Positions 38,299 to 45,514 of a stretch of 64,000 nucleotides of DNA are shown in pieces (the first letter of the stretch is position 1; every line of letters starts with the position of its first letter). The notes under the pieces were generated by a model. That model made no database searches and had not been told where the DNA came from. It saw only the letters and a list, made by a program, of their open reading frames with translations. This DNA comes from Bacteroidales bacterium (lineage in GTDB: Bacteria > Bacteroidota > Bacteroidia > Bacteroidales > UBA932). The DNA is taken from positions 26,577 through 90,576 of the forward strand of contig JAGAIM010000062.1 in assembly GCA_017626555.1 (NCBI GenBank). Reading direction: 5' to 3'. A program made the translations under genes and the position numbers.

Positions 38299-38424
38299 AT
38301 GACAAAGAAATTCAAATGCCTGGTATGCGGATACATTCACGAAGGTGAGACTGCTCCGGAAGAGTGCCCTCTCTGCTTTGTAGGACCTGAAGATTTTGTA
38401 GAGGTAACGGAGGAAGAGGCATAA
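38299..38424 (+). CDS. Stand-alone rubredoxin-like protein (41 residues)
   Basis: This short frame encodes 41 residues, opening [16 protein letters not shown]. It has the rubredoxin pair CxxC (Cys7, Cys10) and CPLC (Cys23, Cys26), which would hold one iron. The first 33 residues are nearly the same as the rubredoxin domain that opens the next gene, pointing to a duplication. It lacks the C-terminal strand of a full 52-54 residue rubredoxin and ends in the acidic VEVTEEEA. A perfect promoter lies upstream and the rubrerythrin gene starts 49 nt downstream. It could supply electrons to the rubrerythrin. It is easily missed because of its size. Confidence 0.88.
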   Translation: MTKKFKCLVCGYIHEGETAPEECPLCFVGPEDFVEVTEEEA

Positions 38425-38473
38425 TTGCCGAATATAAAAGGAATCAACAACAACTAAATAACAAGGAACGATT

Positions 38474-39025
38474 ATGACTAAGAAATTCAGATGTCTGGTA
38501 TGTGGATACATCCACGAAGGAAACGAGGCTCCAAGTGAGTGCCCTATCTGCCACGTCGGCGCAGAGAAGTTTGAGGAAATCGTAGAGACCGGCGAAGCTC
38601 TCACCTGGGCTGACGAGCACAGACTCGGAGTTGCTCAAGGCGTTGATCCTGAGATCCTGAAAGGACTCCGCGATCATTTCAACGGCGAATGTGGAGAAGT
38701 AGGTATGTACCTTGCTATGAGCCGCCAGGCAGACAGAGAAGGCTATCCTGAGATTGCTGAGGCTTTCAAGAGATATGCTTGGGAAGAGGCTGAGCACGCT
38801 GCCAAGTTCGCTGAACTTCTTGGAGAGTGTGTATGGGATACAAAGACAAATGTTGAGAAGAGAATGCTTGCTGAGCAGGGTGCGTGCGAAGACAAGAAGA
38901 GAATCGCAACTCTTGCAAAGCAGCAGAATCTTGACGCAATCCACGATACTGTTCACGAAATGTGCAAGGATGAGGCTCGCCACGGTGCCGGCTTCCAGGG
39001 ACTTTTCAACAGATACTTCAAGTAG
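38474..39025 (+). CDS. Reverse-type rubrerythrin (rubredoxin domain first)
   Basis: The 183-residue protein has an N-terminal rubredoxin domain (Cys7, Cys10, Cys23, Cys26) followed by a ferritin-like di-iron domain (about 50-180). Di-iron ligands appear in [36 protein letters not shown] and [15 protein letters not shown]. In classical rubrerythrins the rubredoxin domain is last; here it is first, as in reverse rubrerythrins of anaerobes. It reduces hydrogen peroxide in the cytoplasm and protects an anaerobe from oxygen. It is cotranscribed with the small rubredoxin upstream and followed by a very long palindrome. Confidence 0.95.
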   Translation: MTKKFRCLVCGYIHEGNEAPSECPICHVGAEKFEEIVETGEALTWADEHRLGVAQGVDPEILKGLRDHFNGECGEVGMYLAMSRQADREGYPEIAEAFKRYAWEEAEHAAKFAELLGECVWDTKTNVEKRMLAEQGACEDKKRIATLAKQQNLDAIHDTVHEMCKDEARHGAGFQGLFNRYFK

Positions 39026-39033
39026 GATAGTAC

Positions 39034-39138
39034 TATAAATCGGACAGACTGCGTGTACCAGTGACCCCCGCCCTCTTCGAGGGCACCCCCTAGCCGGGGG
39101 GGGCACGTCACTTATACACGCAGTCTGTCCGATTTATA
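39034..39138. repeat. Branched 105-nt palindrome between convergent genes (bidirectional terminator or palindromic element)
   Basis: A perfect 24-bp inverted repeat (39034-39057 and 39115-39138) encloses a second 6-bp stem (AGTGAC 39060-39065, GTCACT 39107-39112). The core holds a GC-rich hairpin, GCCCTC (39070-39075) with GAGGGC (39079-39084), and a CCCCCTAGCCGGGGGG segment. It lies 8 nt after the rubrerythrin stop and 3 nt from the end of the convergent S4 gene, so it can end both transcripts. It is far longer than a usual terminator. Confidence 0.85.
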
Positions 39139-39141
39139 ATA

Positions 39142-39645
39142 TTAGAGATCATCGTCGAAATCATCGTCATAATCCCCGTCGAAATCTTCATCGTAGTCAG
39201 AACCGAAATCGGAGATGAAATCAGAGGCAAGCCGCTCGGCTATATCGTCAGGGACATCAAAACTTAGATTGCTCCAGAGGTCTTCCATCTGACGACGGTC
39301 TTTCTTGGTCGGGCGTCCGGCTCCCCTGTCTCGTTTAAGGAAGAAGGTCTCTACAGGAGCCCTCAATTTCGCAAGTTCCTCCGGCGGAGTCAGATTCTCC
39401 GCATAAAGCGGAACCAGTTTCGCACCTTGCCTCTTGTCTATGAGTTGGAGCACCTTGTATGTATAGGTAACCGCTCCTTTACGCGCCACTATCGTATCAC
39501 CTACCTTTACCGCCTTAGAGGGCTTGGTATCTGCTCCATTGACACGGACCTTTCCACCTTTGCAGGCATCGGTAGCGTCGGTTCTGGTCTTATATACTCT
39601 GATAGACCAGAGATATTTGTCGATTCTAACCTCTTCCATCGTCAT
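39142..39645 (-). CDS. S4-domain RNA-binding protein (HslR/Hsp15-like) with acidic tail
   Basis: The 167-residue protein starts with an S4 domain (about 5-70): VRIDKYLWSIRVYKTRTDATDACKGG-type helices, then KVRVNGADTKPSKAVKVGDTI. A basic middle part (FFLKRDRGAGRPTKKDRRQ) resembles the Hsp15 extension. The last 25 residues are almost only Asp, Glu, Phe and Tyr (DEDFDGDYDDDFDDDL), a tail not found in E. coli Hsp15. Hsp15 binds stalled 50S subunits carrying peptidyl-tRNA. An ATG at 39639 is an equally good start. The gene is 107 nt downstream of manA on the same strand. Confidence 0.87.
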   Translation of the reverse strand: MTMEEVRIDKYLWSIRVYKTRTDATDACKGGKVRVNGADTKPSKAVKVGDTIVARKGAVTYTYKVLQLIDKRQGAKLVPLYAENLTPPEELAKLRAPVETFFLKRDRGAGRPTKKDRRQMEDLWSNLSFDVPDDIAERLASDFISDFGSDYDEDFDGDYDDDFDDDL

Positions 39646-39752
39646 TCGCTATAATATTGGTTCTCAGCCACTTGCCACAACTACGTGCCGCACAGGAGGG
39701 AGCACGCAGATTGTATAACACACTAGCGGTCAATCGATTATATTTCTCCGGA

Positions 39753-41066
39753 TTATGATATATGGTTATGACCTGATCCGAAAAAGCCCAGAGGGCTTGA
39801 TCCTGAGTGATGTTCTTCACAGCACTCGTCTTCAAGTCCTTCATAGTCTTCATTCTCAAGAAAGGCTTCGGTATCCGGATCGATATACTGATCCTGTTCT
39901 TCCACTGGCCTTGTAACTGCCTCAAGAAGGACAGTAGAGCGGTCGCGAGGTACGAGGAAAAAGTCCGGCATATCTGCAGGAACCAGTATTGTCTCTCCCT
40001 TGGCAAACTCATAATTATGCATATATGCCTCTCCGTTCTCCTTAGTCGAAGGGACCTGAATCGATGCTGCTCCTTCAATACAGATATATACTATGAAACT
40101 TTCGAACTTCTCGGTATAAATATGAAGAGGGTCTGTAAGATTGAGTTTGCTCACATTGAACTGAGGACTCTCTACAAGAGTTTCCACCACTCCTCCTTCG
40201 TGATGATGATGATGTTCGTGACAGTGACCCTCGCAATCACAATCGTCACCACAGTCACAAGAACAAGTGCGCGGCCTGCAAGGTTCATTTGAGGCATCTT
40301 CTCCCCAAAGAGGTCCCTTACGATATATTCCTGGATCGAAGGCTCTATAGTCAATCACATCGATAGCCTCTTCAAGATGCGTCTTTCGTGCTGTCGCCGG
40401 GTCAAATTCCCTGCCCCAGTCGTAAAGACGGAAAGTCATATCGGACGACTCCTGTATTTCAGCGATAAGAAGTCCGCCATCTGCAGCGTGAACCGTGCCT
40501 GGTGTTATGAAGATGACATCGCCTTTCTTCGGATAAATTACATTGAGGATTTCCTCGACTGTACCATTATGGCACCTGTCATAGAACTCTTGCGCTGTCA
40601 CCTCACGAGTAAATCCGCAATACATCTTTGCACCAGGCTTGGCGTCCATAACATACCATATCTCAGACTTTCCCAAAGAGTCATATCTTTCAGCAGCAAC
40701 TTCATCATCAGGATGAACCTGAACAGAAAGTTTGTCATTGATATCCAGGAACTTGATAAGCAGAGGGAACTGACGGCCATAATAATTATAGACATCCTCA
40801 CCCACCACTCTTTCAAGATAAGTCTCCATCAGTTCACTGATCGTATTTCCTGCAAGCCAGCCATTTGCAATCACCGAATCTTCGATTCCCATATCAGCAA
40901 GTTCCCAACTTTCACCCACAAGTTCATCAACTGCAATCGGCACTTCATTGCCATCCTCATCACATTCAACGAACTGCTTGCCCAGTTTCTTGACCAGATC
41001 ATTACCACCCCACGGCCTCCTTGAAGCCACCGGAATGAATTTAAAAGGGTATAATTTCTTTTCCAT
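39753..41066 (-). CDS. manA: Class I mannose-6-phosphate isomerase with Cys/His-rich insertion
   Basis: The 437-residue cupin enzyme matches short bacterial phosphomannose isomerases: FIPVASRRPWGGNDL, LSVQVHPDDEVAAER, GKSEIWYVMDAKPGAKMY, GTVHAADGGLLIAEIQESSDMTFRLYDWGR. It interconverts mannose-6-phosphate and fructose-6-phosphate. Ordinary members have about 320 residues. The excess comes largely from an insertion at about 259-292 with seven Cys and seven His (TCSCDCGDDCDCEGHCHEHH), and a C-terminal extension with ECCEEHHSGSS and SGHNHIS. These look like metal-binding or metal-storage segments. The gene follows the DUF697 gene by 2 nt. Confidence 0.92.
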   Translation of the reverse strand: MEKKLYPFKFIPVASRRPWGGNDLVKKLGKQFVECDEDGNEVPIAVDELVGESWELADMGIEDSVIANGWLAGNTISELMETYLERVVGEDVYNYYGRQFPLLIKFLDINDKLSVQVHPDDEVAAERYDSLGKSEIWYVMDAKPGAKMYCGFTREVTAQEFYDRCHNGTVEEILNVIYPKKGDVIFITPGTVHAADGGLLIAEIQESSDMTFRLYDWGREFDPATARKTHLEEAIDVIDYRAFDPGIYRKGPLWGEDASNEPCRPRTCSCDCGDDCDCEGHCHEHHHHHEGGVVETLVESPQFNVSKLNLTDPLHIYTEKFESFIVYICIEGAASIQVPSTKENGEAYMHNYEFAKGETILVPADMPDFFLVPRDRSTVLLEAVTRPVEEQDQYIDPDTEAFLENEDYEGLEDECCEEHHSGSSPLGFFGSGHNHIS

Positions 41067-41068
41067 AA

Positions 41069-42130
41069 CTACTTTTCATCTTTAGACGCCATACGCGCCA
41101 CAAATCCTGTTATTCCTTTCCCCAAGGTAGAGGCAGAACCTGCCACTATGCCAGGAAGGGCCTTGAATGCAGACTTGATAGCCTGTCGTTTTACTGCCCT
41201 CTTGTTTCTGACGCCGGACAAGGCATCCTGTCCTTCCTGCAGATAAGCCTTGGTTACATAGCCTATACGAAGCGTCAGAAGAGCATTCACAGCACCTTGA
41301 AGAGCAGATTCAGCAACGACTCCCGGAATCTTGAAACGAGAGAGAAAACCTGTAAGCGAATCCTCTCCATCCAATTCAGGTGAGGTTCCTGCAATATCTT
41401 CCGGATTTACATCGCTCAGATCTGCATTGCCTCCTCCGATATCGAAAGGAGCAACTCCGTCCATATCCGTAAACACCTGAGATGTGCAATATGATATCAA
41501 AGCCGTTGTCAGCACCCGGACATAGAGTCTGAACATCTGAGGTCTGGTCGGCCTGAATCCGCTTGCAAGCACCAGATCCTCAATCAGTTTATAGTTCATC
41601 ACCATAACTGCCGCTGAATCGAATATACCGTTCTGGGAAATCGCAGTGACCAGGAACACGGTCTTTCCCCATTCCTTGATCCTTTTATCGATCCCCAGCA
41701 CATCAAGTTCCTTGTCACCCTTGAACCTGACATCCAACTCCTTATTCAGAAACTCCTTCAGTTTCTCACGATCCTCCATCAAGGTCTTAAACTCTGCTTT
41801 CAAAGCATCCTGATGAGCCTTCCTTTTTTCAGGATCCGCAATATATCCGCAATTGGCACACAATCTCTTGCCGAAGCGCTGAAGGTCCTTCACCCCTGCC
41901 TCATCATCCACAGCCATCACCGGAAACTCAGGAGCATTATGCACACGGATTATAGGTCTGATGATGAATACAACAGCCAGAATCAGCACAAGTCCGTAAA
42001 AAGCATATTCAACATATACCGTATGACACACCTCCCCCAGTTTCTCGGCAACGGTAATCACGTTTCCAAGAAGCATCATCACCAGCACCGCAATCGTGAT
42101 GCCCGCTATCAAAACAAGATTTCTTTTCAT
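41069..42130 (-). CDS. DUF697/YcjF-like membrane protein
   Basis: From the ATG at 42130 (MKRNLVLIAG) it has 353 residues. Two N-terminal membrane helices (about 4-25 and 43-62) precede a cytosolic part with a CANCGY motif and a charged coiled-coil-like stretch (about 105-145). A DUF697-like region follows (about 150-230): WGKTVFLVTAISQNGIFDSAAVMVMNYKLIEDLV and FRPTRPQMFRLYVRVLTTALISY. The C-terminus is basic. Relatives such as YcjF are of unknown function. It ends 2 nt before manA, so the two are cotranscribed, though no functional link is known. Confidence 0.8.
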   Translation of the reverse strand: MKRNLVLIAGITIAVLVMMLLGNVITVAEKLGEVCHTVYVEYAFYGLVLILAVVFIIRPIIRVHNAPEFPVMAVDDEAGVKDLQRFGKRLCANCGYIADPEKRKAHQDALKAEFKTLMEDREKLKEFLNKELDVRFKGDKELDVLGIDKRIKEWGKTVFLVTAISQNGIFDSAAVMVMNYKLIEDLVLASGFRPTRPQMFRLYVRVLTTALISYCTSQVFTDMDGVAPFDIGGGNADLSDVNPEDIAGTSPELDGEDSLTGFLSRFKIPGVVAESALQGAVNALLTLRIGYVTKAYLQEGQDALSGVRNKRAVKRQAIKSAFKALPGIVAGSASTLGKGITGFVARMASKDEK

Positions 42131-42217
42131 CGGCGGCAAAGTTACTCAATTTTCGTCATCCGCGAAAGCAGTCACACCTTTCTGCGGGAATTTCCTGTAG
42201 AAATTATAACAGACAAA

Positions 42218-42251
42218 CACCTCCCGGACAGAAGAACCCGCCCGGGAGGTG
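42218..42251 (-). terminator. Likely terminator of the YtxH-holin-small-protein operon
   Basis: A 10-bp inverted repeat (CACCTCCCGG 42218-42227, CCGGGAGGTG 42242-42251) with a 14-nt loop lies 39 nt beyond the small-gene stop. On the minus strand the following sequence is only moderately U-rich (GTTTGTCTGTTATAATTTC), so it is a weaker intrinsic terminator. Confidence 0.65.
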
Positions 42252-42290
42252 AACCATAACCCTATTATTAACAACTAAACTAACCGTGAT

Positions 42291-42500
42291 TCAATATTTT
42301 GCAAAGGGTGTGCCAGAAATTGTTTTTCTGAGTTTTCTTATGATTGGAAGAAGAATTCCTTTAAAGGAGCAGGCTGCCTTGAAGCCGTCCAGGCGATGGG
42401 AAATACGGCTTTCCAATATATGAATTTGTTCAGACACATCTTTGCGGGTCTGGCGGAGTTGGGAAAGAGTCGTGATTCTTGAAAAGTCATTCGTTTCCAT
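42291..42500 (-). CDS. Small conserved-looking protein of the YtxH/holin-like cluster
   Basis: A 69-residue protein without signal peptide, basic at the C-terminus (LLPIIRKLRKTISGTPFAKY) and probably helical, with a coiled-coil-like start (ITTLSQLRQTRKDVSEQIHILESRI). No family was recognised. Its ATG overlaps the end of the holin-like gene by 14 nt, which supports it as a real coupled gene. A hairpin terminator lies downstream. Confidence 0.65.
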   Translation of the reverse strand: METNDFSRITTLSQLRQTRKDVSEQIHILESRISHRLDGFKAACSFKGILLPIIRKLRKTISGTPFAKY

Positions 42501-42834
42501 AGAAGATGTCTATAAAGAGTTTCACAAAAATGTTCACAAATAATTTTCGCCAGACAAGGAGAATCACAACAAGGACAATCAGGAAAACGCCTCCAATGAT
42601 GAATGCTGCGCCAGCCTGACTGCCGATGACATCTCCCAACAAGAGGACCGTACCGAAGGCAAAGGCTGCAAGGACAATGGCTCCAAGCATAAGTACAACC
42701 ATCACGGCTAGCACTCTGCTCACCCCCACAGACAGTCCATCGACGGTCCTCAACTTCAAATCTTCGAGCCTGAGGTCGAGATATTTGCGGACATCAGACT
42801 CTGATATTCCTTTTCGAGGATCCATATCATTCAT
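42487..42834 (-). CDS. Phage-holin-3_6/YqjE-like small membrane protein
   Basis: The ATG at 42834 overlaps the YtxH gene end by 8 nt (an ATG at 42825 is also possible), giving 115 residues. After a charged helix (SESDVRKYLDLRLEDLKLRTVDGLS) come two membrane helices, VLAVMVVLMLGAIVLAAFAFG and AAFIIGGVFLIVLVVILLVW. The layout matches the Phage_holin_3_6 (YqjE) family, which despite the name is a chromosomal envelope protein family of unknown role. Neighbours are a YtxH protein and a small soluble protein. Confidence 0.82.
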   Translation of the reverse strand: MNDMDPRKGISESDVRKYLDLRLEDLKLRTVDGLSVGVSRVLAVMVVLMLGAIVLAAFAFGTVLLLGDVIGSQAGAAFIIGGVFLIVLVVILLVWRKLFVNIFVKLFIDIFYGNE

Positions 42835-43024
42835 CTTCCAGGGCAGCCTCAAGGGCATCCAGTCCTTCCAATATCTTCTCTTTCGCCGCTCCTGTGGCAT
42901 CGACAGCCTTTGAACGGATCCTGTCTCTTGTCCTTTCACCCGAATCGGGAGCAAGGAGCAAGGCTGCTACCGCTCCTGCAGCGGCACCTGCCAGAAATGC
43001 TAAAATCGTTTTACCTGTGTCCAT
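42827..43024 (-). CDS. YtxH-domain small membrane protein
   Basis: The 65-residue protein shows the YtxH pattern: one Ala/Gly-rich membrane helix (ILAFLAGAAAGAVAALLLAP) followed by DSGERTRDRIRSKAVDATGAAKEKI and an acidic amphipathic end. Members are often stress-induced, but function is unknown. It heads a three-gene cluster with overlapping ends. The U-tract of the pgi terminator runs almost up to its ATG, so its leader is minimal. Confidence 0.88.
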   Translation of the reverse strand: MDTGKTILAFLAGAAAGAVAALLLAPDSGERTRDRIRSKAVDATGAAKEKILEGLDALEAALEDE

Positions 43025-43030
43025 AAAATA

Positions 43031-43068
43031 AAAAAAAGTCTAAGTGTCAAATTCACCTAGACCTTTTT
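43031..43068 (-). terminator. Intrinsic terminator of pgi, abutting the ytxH-like start
   Basis: GTCTAAGTG (43038-43046) pairs with CACCTAGAC (43054-43062) with one G-U pair and a 7-nt loop; outer A and T runs extend the stem. On the minus strand it is followed by a run of U residues ending 6 nt before the next ATG (43024). Confidence 0.83.
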
Positions 43069-43106
43069 CACAAATTATACCAACGGCACTTGGCCGCCGG
43101 GTGTAT

Positions 43107-44447
43107 TTAAAGTCTTGCCTTCAGAGCCTCTGCCTGTGCCTCATATCCAGGCTTGCCAAGAAGTGCGAACATATTCTTCTTATATGCCTCAACGCCAGGC
43201 TGGTCGAACGGATTGACACCGAGCATATAGCCGCTGATACCGCAGGCCTTCTCGAAGAAATAGAAAAGCGCTCCGAGATTGTACTCGTTGATACGCTCTA
43301 TCGAGAGAGAGATCTGAGGTACTCCACCATCAATATGAGCGAGTTTTGTTCCAAGTTCAGCCATTGCGTTACACTCCTCTACGTGCTTACCTGTCAAGAA
43401 GTTAAGGCCATCGAGATTCTGAGGATCGTTCTCAATGAGCATAGAGCGGTTGCTCTTTTCCACAGTTACGACAGTCTCCATAAGTGTACGTTCACCATCC
43501 TGGATGTACTGACCCATAGAGTGGAGGTCGGTGGTGAAGTTTACTGATGCAGGGAAGATTCCCAGACCGTTCTTACCCTCCGATTCGCCATACAACTGCT
43601 TCCACCATTCACCGAGGAATGTGAGTTTAGGATTGTAAGCCACGAGAATCTCGATCTTCTTGCCCTGATTGTAAAGAGCATTACGCATTGCAGCATACTG
43701 TATTGCAGGATTGCATCCGCACTTTTCAGCACAAGCCTTCTCCATCTCGAGAGCACCCTCAAGCATAGCCTTCATATCGAAGCCGGCAAGCACGATAGGA
43801 AGGATTCCTACAGGAGTAAGCACTGAGAAACGTCCTCCCACATTGTCCTCGATCACGAATGTGTTGTAGCCTTCCTGAGTTGCAAGTCCCTTGAGAGCAC
43901 CACGTGCCTTGTCAGTAACAGCCACGATACGTTCTGCAGCCTCTGCCTTTCCATACTTCTCCTCAATATACTTCTTGATGAGGCGGAAAGCCACAGCAGG
44001 CTCGGTTGTAGTACCGGACTTGGAAATCACCACGCAAGCAGCATTTCTTTCCTGGACGAGATCCATAAGTTCGCACATATACTCCTCTGAGAGATTCTGA
44101 CCGGCAAAAACGATCTCAGGTGCCTCACCTTTGTTCTTGAGTTGCTTTCCGAACTGGTGTGAAAGGGCCTCAAGAGCACACTTTGCTCCAAGGTACGATC
44201 CACCGATGCCTATAACTACAACGAGATCCACTCCCTTAGACTTCCAAAGATCTCTGATTGCCTCACAATCTGCAACAAGAGTACTGTTCAGGGTCTCTGA
44301 AGGAAGATGTTTCCAACCAAGGAAATCATTTCCTGCACCGGTCTCATTCTCAAGCACTTCAAGAGCGGCAAGCGCCTTCTCTACGTATGCTTCGTAGTCT
44401 GCTTCATTTACAAAGGAGTTGCAGCCTCCCAAATTTACCTTTACCAT
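43107..44447 (-). CDS. pgi: Glucose-6-phosphate isomerase
   Basis: The 446-residue protein has the Pgi sugar-isomerase signature: VVVIGIGGSYLGAKCALEAL, VVISKSGTTTEPAVAFRLI, NVGGRFSVLTPVGILP, GEWWKQLYGESEGKNG, and QPGVEAYKKNMFALLG. This is the shorter bacterial type (about 450 residues) found in Firmicutes and Bacteroidota. It interconverts glucose- and fructose-6-phosphate and so links glycolysis with ManA encoded nearby. A -7 element (TAACTTTG on the minus strand, 44545-44538) lies about 90 nt upstream. Confidence 0.97.
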   Translation of the reverse strand: MVKVNLGGCNSFVNEADYEAYVEKALAALEVLENETGAGNDFLGWKHLPSETLNSTLVADCEAIRDLWKSKGVDLVVVIGIGGSYLGAKCALEALSHQFGKQLKNKGEAPEIVFAGQNLSEEYMCELMDLVQERNAACVVISKSGTTTEPAVAFRLIKKYIEEKYGKAEAAERIVAVTDKARGALKGLATQEGYNTFVIEDNVGGRFSVLTPVGILPIVLAGFDMKAMLEGALEMEKACAEKCGCNPAIQYAAMRNALYNQGKKIEILVAYNPKLTFLGEWWKQLYGESEGKNGLGIFPASVNFTTDLHSMGQYIQDGERTLMETVVTVEKSNRSMLIENDPQNLDGLNFLTGKHVEECNAMAELGTKLAHIDGGVPQISLSIERINEYNLGALFYFFEKACGISGYMLGVNPFDQPGVEAYKKNMFALLGKPGYEAQAEALKARL

Positions 44448-44537
44448 AATCTATATTTTTGTAATCATTAATCGATGTATAACTACACCAACACTACTTT
44501 CAACTTATCCGATATATCCACAATCGGCATAACCGGA

Positions 44538-44545
44538 CAAAGTTA
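44538..44545 (-). promoter_or_regulatory. -7 element of the pgi promoter
   Basis: CAAAGTTA on the plus strand is TAACTTTG on the minus strand, a full match to TAnnTTTG. TTG-containing sequence lies 12-17 nt further upstream but the spacing is not ideal. It faces the GDPD promoter across a short divergent region. Confidence 0.5.
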
Positions 44546-44574
44546 ACACTTTTTGAACAAACCAATATAAATTT

Positions 44575-44598
44575 AAAACAGTTTCTTATCTTTGTAAG
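44575..44598 (+). promoter_or_regulatory. Promoter of the GDPD gene with AACAGTTTCT extension
   Basis: AAAACAGTTTCTTATCTTTG contains TATCTTTG (44587-44594), a full TAnnTTTG match. The AACAGTTTCT stretch directly before it is shared with two other promoters in the window (31912-31935 minus, 49188-49208 plus). Confidence 0.6.
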
Positions 44599-44629
44599 GA
44601 TTTTACGACCGATAACAACACTAAAAATA

Positions 44630-45445
44630 ATGATAATGAACAAATTGATGATGCTTACAACAGCCATTCTTGCAGGGATTCTTATTTTCCCTATTGCAGC
44701 AGATGCACAAAAACAGACAGGAATTGTAGCGCACAGAGGATTCTGGAACTGTGAAGAAGCAGGTTATGCAAAAAACTCGGTAGCCGCTCTAAGATGCGCC
44801 CAGGAAGCCGGTTTCTGGGGCAGTGAATTCGATGTCAATATGACTTCCGACGGAGTGCTGATCGTCTATCACGACGGAGATGTGGAAGGAAAGAATATCG
44901 AGAAGCATCCATACGCCGAATTCAAGGATTTCAAGATCAAGAATGGCGAGACTATCCCTACCATCGACCAGTATCTCGAGCAAGGAAAGAAATATCCTGA
45001 GACAATGCTCGTTTATGAAATGAAGCCTCACTCCTGCGATGAGGTCGAAGACAGATTCATAGAACTTACAATCGCAAAACTGAAAGAACACGATCTGCTT
45101 GACCCTCAGAGAGTGATGTTCATTTCATTCAGTCTTCACATTTGCGAAGTTCTTGCAAAGGAACTGCCTGGTTTTACTGTACAGTTTCTCGGCAGCAGCC
45201 AGAGTCCCGATGAACTTGCAGAAAAAGGGATTAACGGCGTGGACTACAATCACGGAGTATATACCCTCCACAAGAAATGGTACGGTCAGGCACGCAACCA
45301 TAATATGAGTGTCAATGCCTGGACTGTCAACAATAAGAAGGATATGAAGAGAATGTTCAGGATGGGAGTTGACCAACTCACAACGGACAATCCTCTTGAG
45401 GCGAGAGCCCTTATGCAGGAAATGAAAATCACTGAACTGAAATAA
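44630..45445 (+). CDS. Secreted glycerophosphodiester phosphodiesterase family protein
   Basis: The 271-residue protein has a Sec signal (MNKLMMLTTAILAGILIFPIAADAQ; the ATG may be 44630 or 44636). The GDPD TIM barrel follows with GIVAHRGFWNCEEAGYAKNSVAAL, the catalytic-type pair in HRG and EFDVNMTSDGVLIVYHDGDV, and VNAWTVNNKKDMKRMFRMGVDQLTTDNP at the end. It would cleave glycerophosphodiesters outside the cytoplasm, possibly to recover glycerol-3-phosphate. It is monocistronic between a divergent pgi and a convergent umuC, with a clear hairpin terminator. Confidence 0.94.
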   Translation: MIMNKLMMLTTAILAGILIFPIAADAQKQTGIVAHRGFWNCEEAGYAKNSVAALRCAQEAGFWGSEFDVNMTSDGVLIVYHDGDVEGKNIEKHPYAEFKDFKIKNGETIPTIDQYLEQGKKYPETMLVYEMKPHSCDEVEDRFIELTIAKLKEHDLLDPQRVMFISFSLHICEVLAKELPGFTVQFLGSSQSPDELAEKGINGVDYNHGVYTLHKKWYGQARNHNMSVNAWTVNNKKDMKRMFRMGVDQLTTDNPLEARALMQEMKITELK

Positions 45446-45476
45446 TATCGGCATTCTGAAGAACACAGAATCTAAC

Positions 45477-45514
45477 AGGTGCGCCAGACTGAAGCAATGA
45501 AGTCTAGCGCACCT
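45477..45514. terminator. Bidirectional terminator between GDPD and umuC
   Basis: AGGTGCGCCAGACT (45477-45490) pairs with AGTCTAGCGCACCT (45501-45514), 14 bp with one mismatch and a 10-nt loop. Its right arm overlaps the last codons of umuC (stop at 45504). Confidence 0.82.

Noticed and set aside
42487-42834. Prophage holin suggesting a phage remnant.
   Set aside because: The Phage_holin_3_6/YqjE family is chromosomal and sits beside a YtxH protein; no other phage genes are present.
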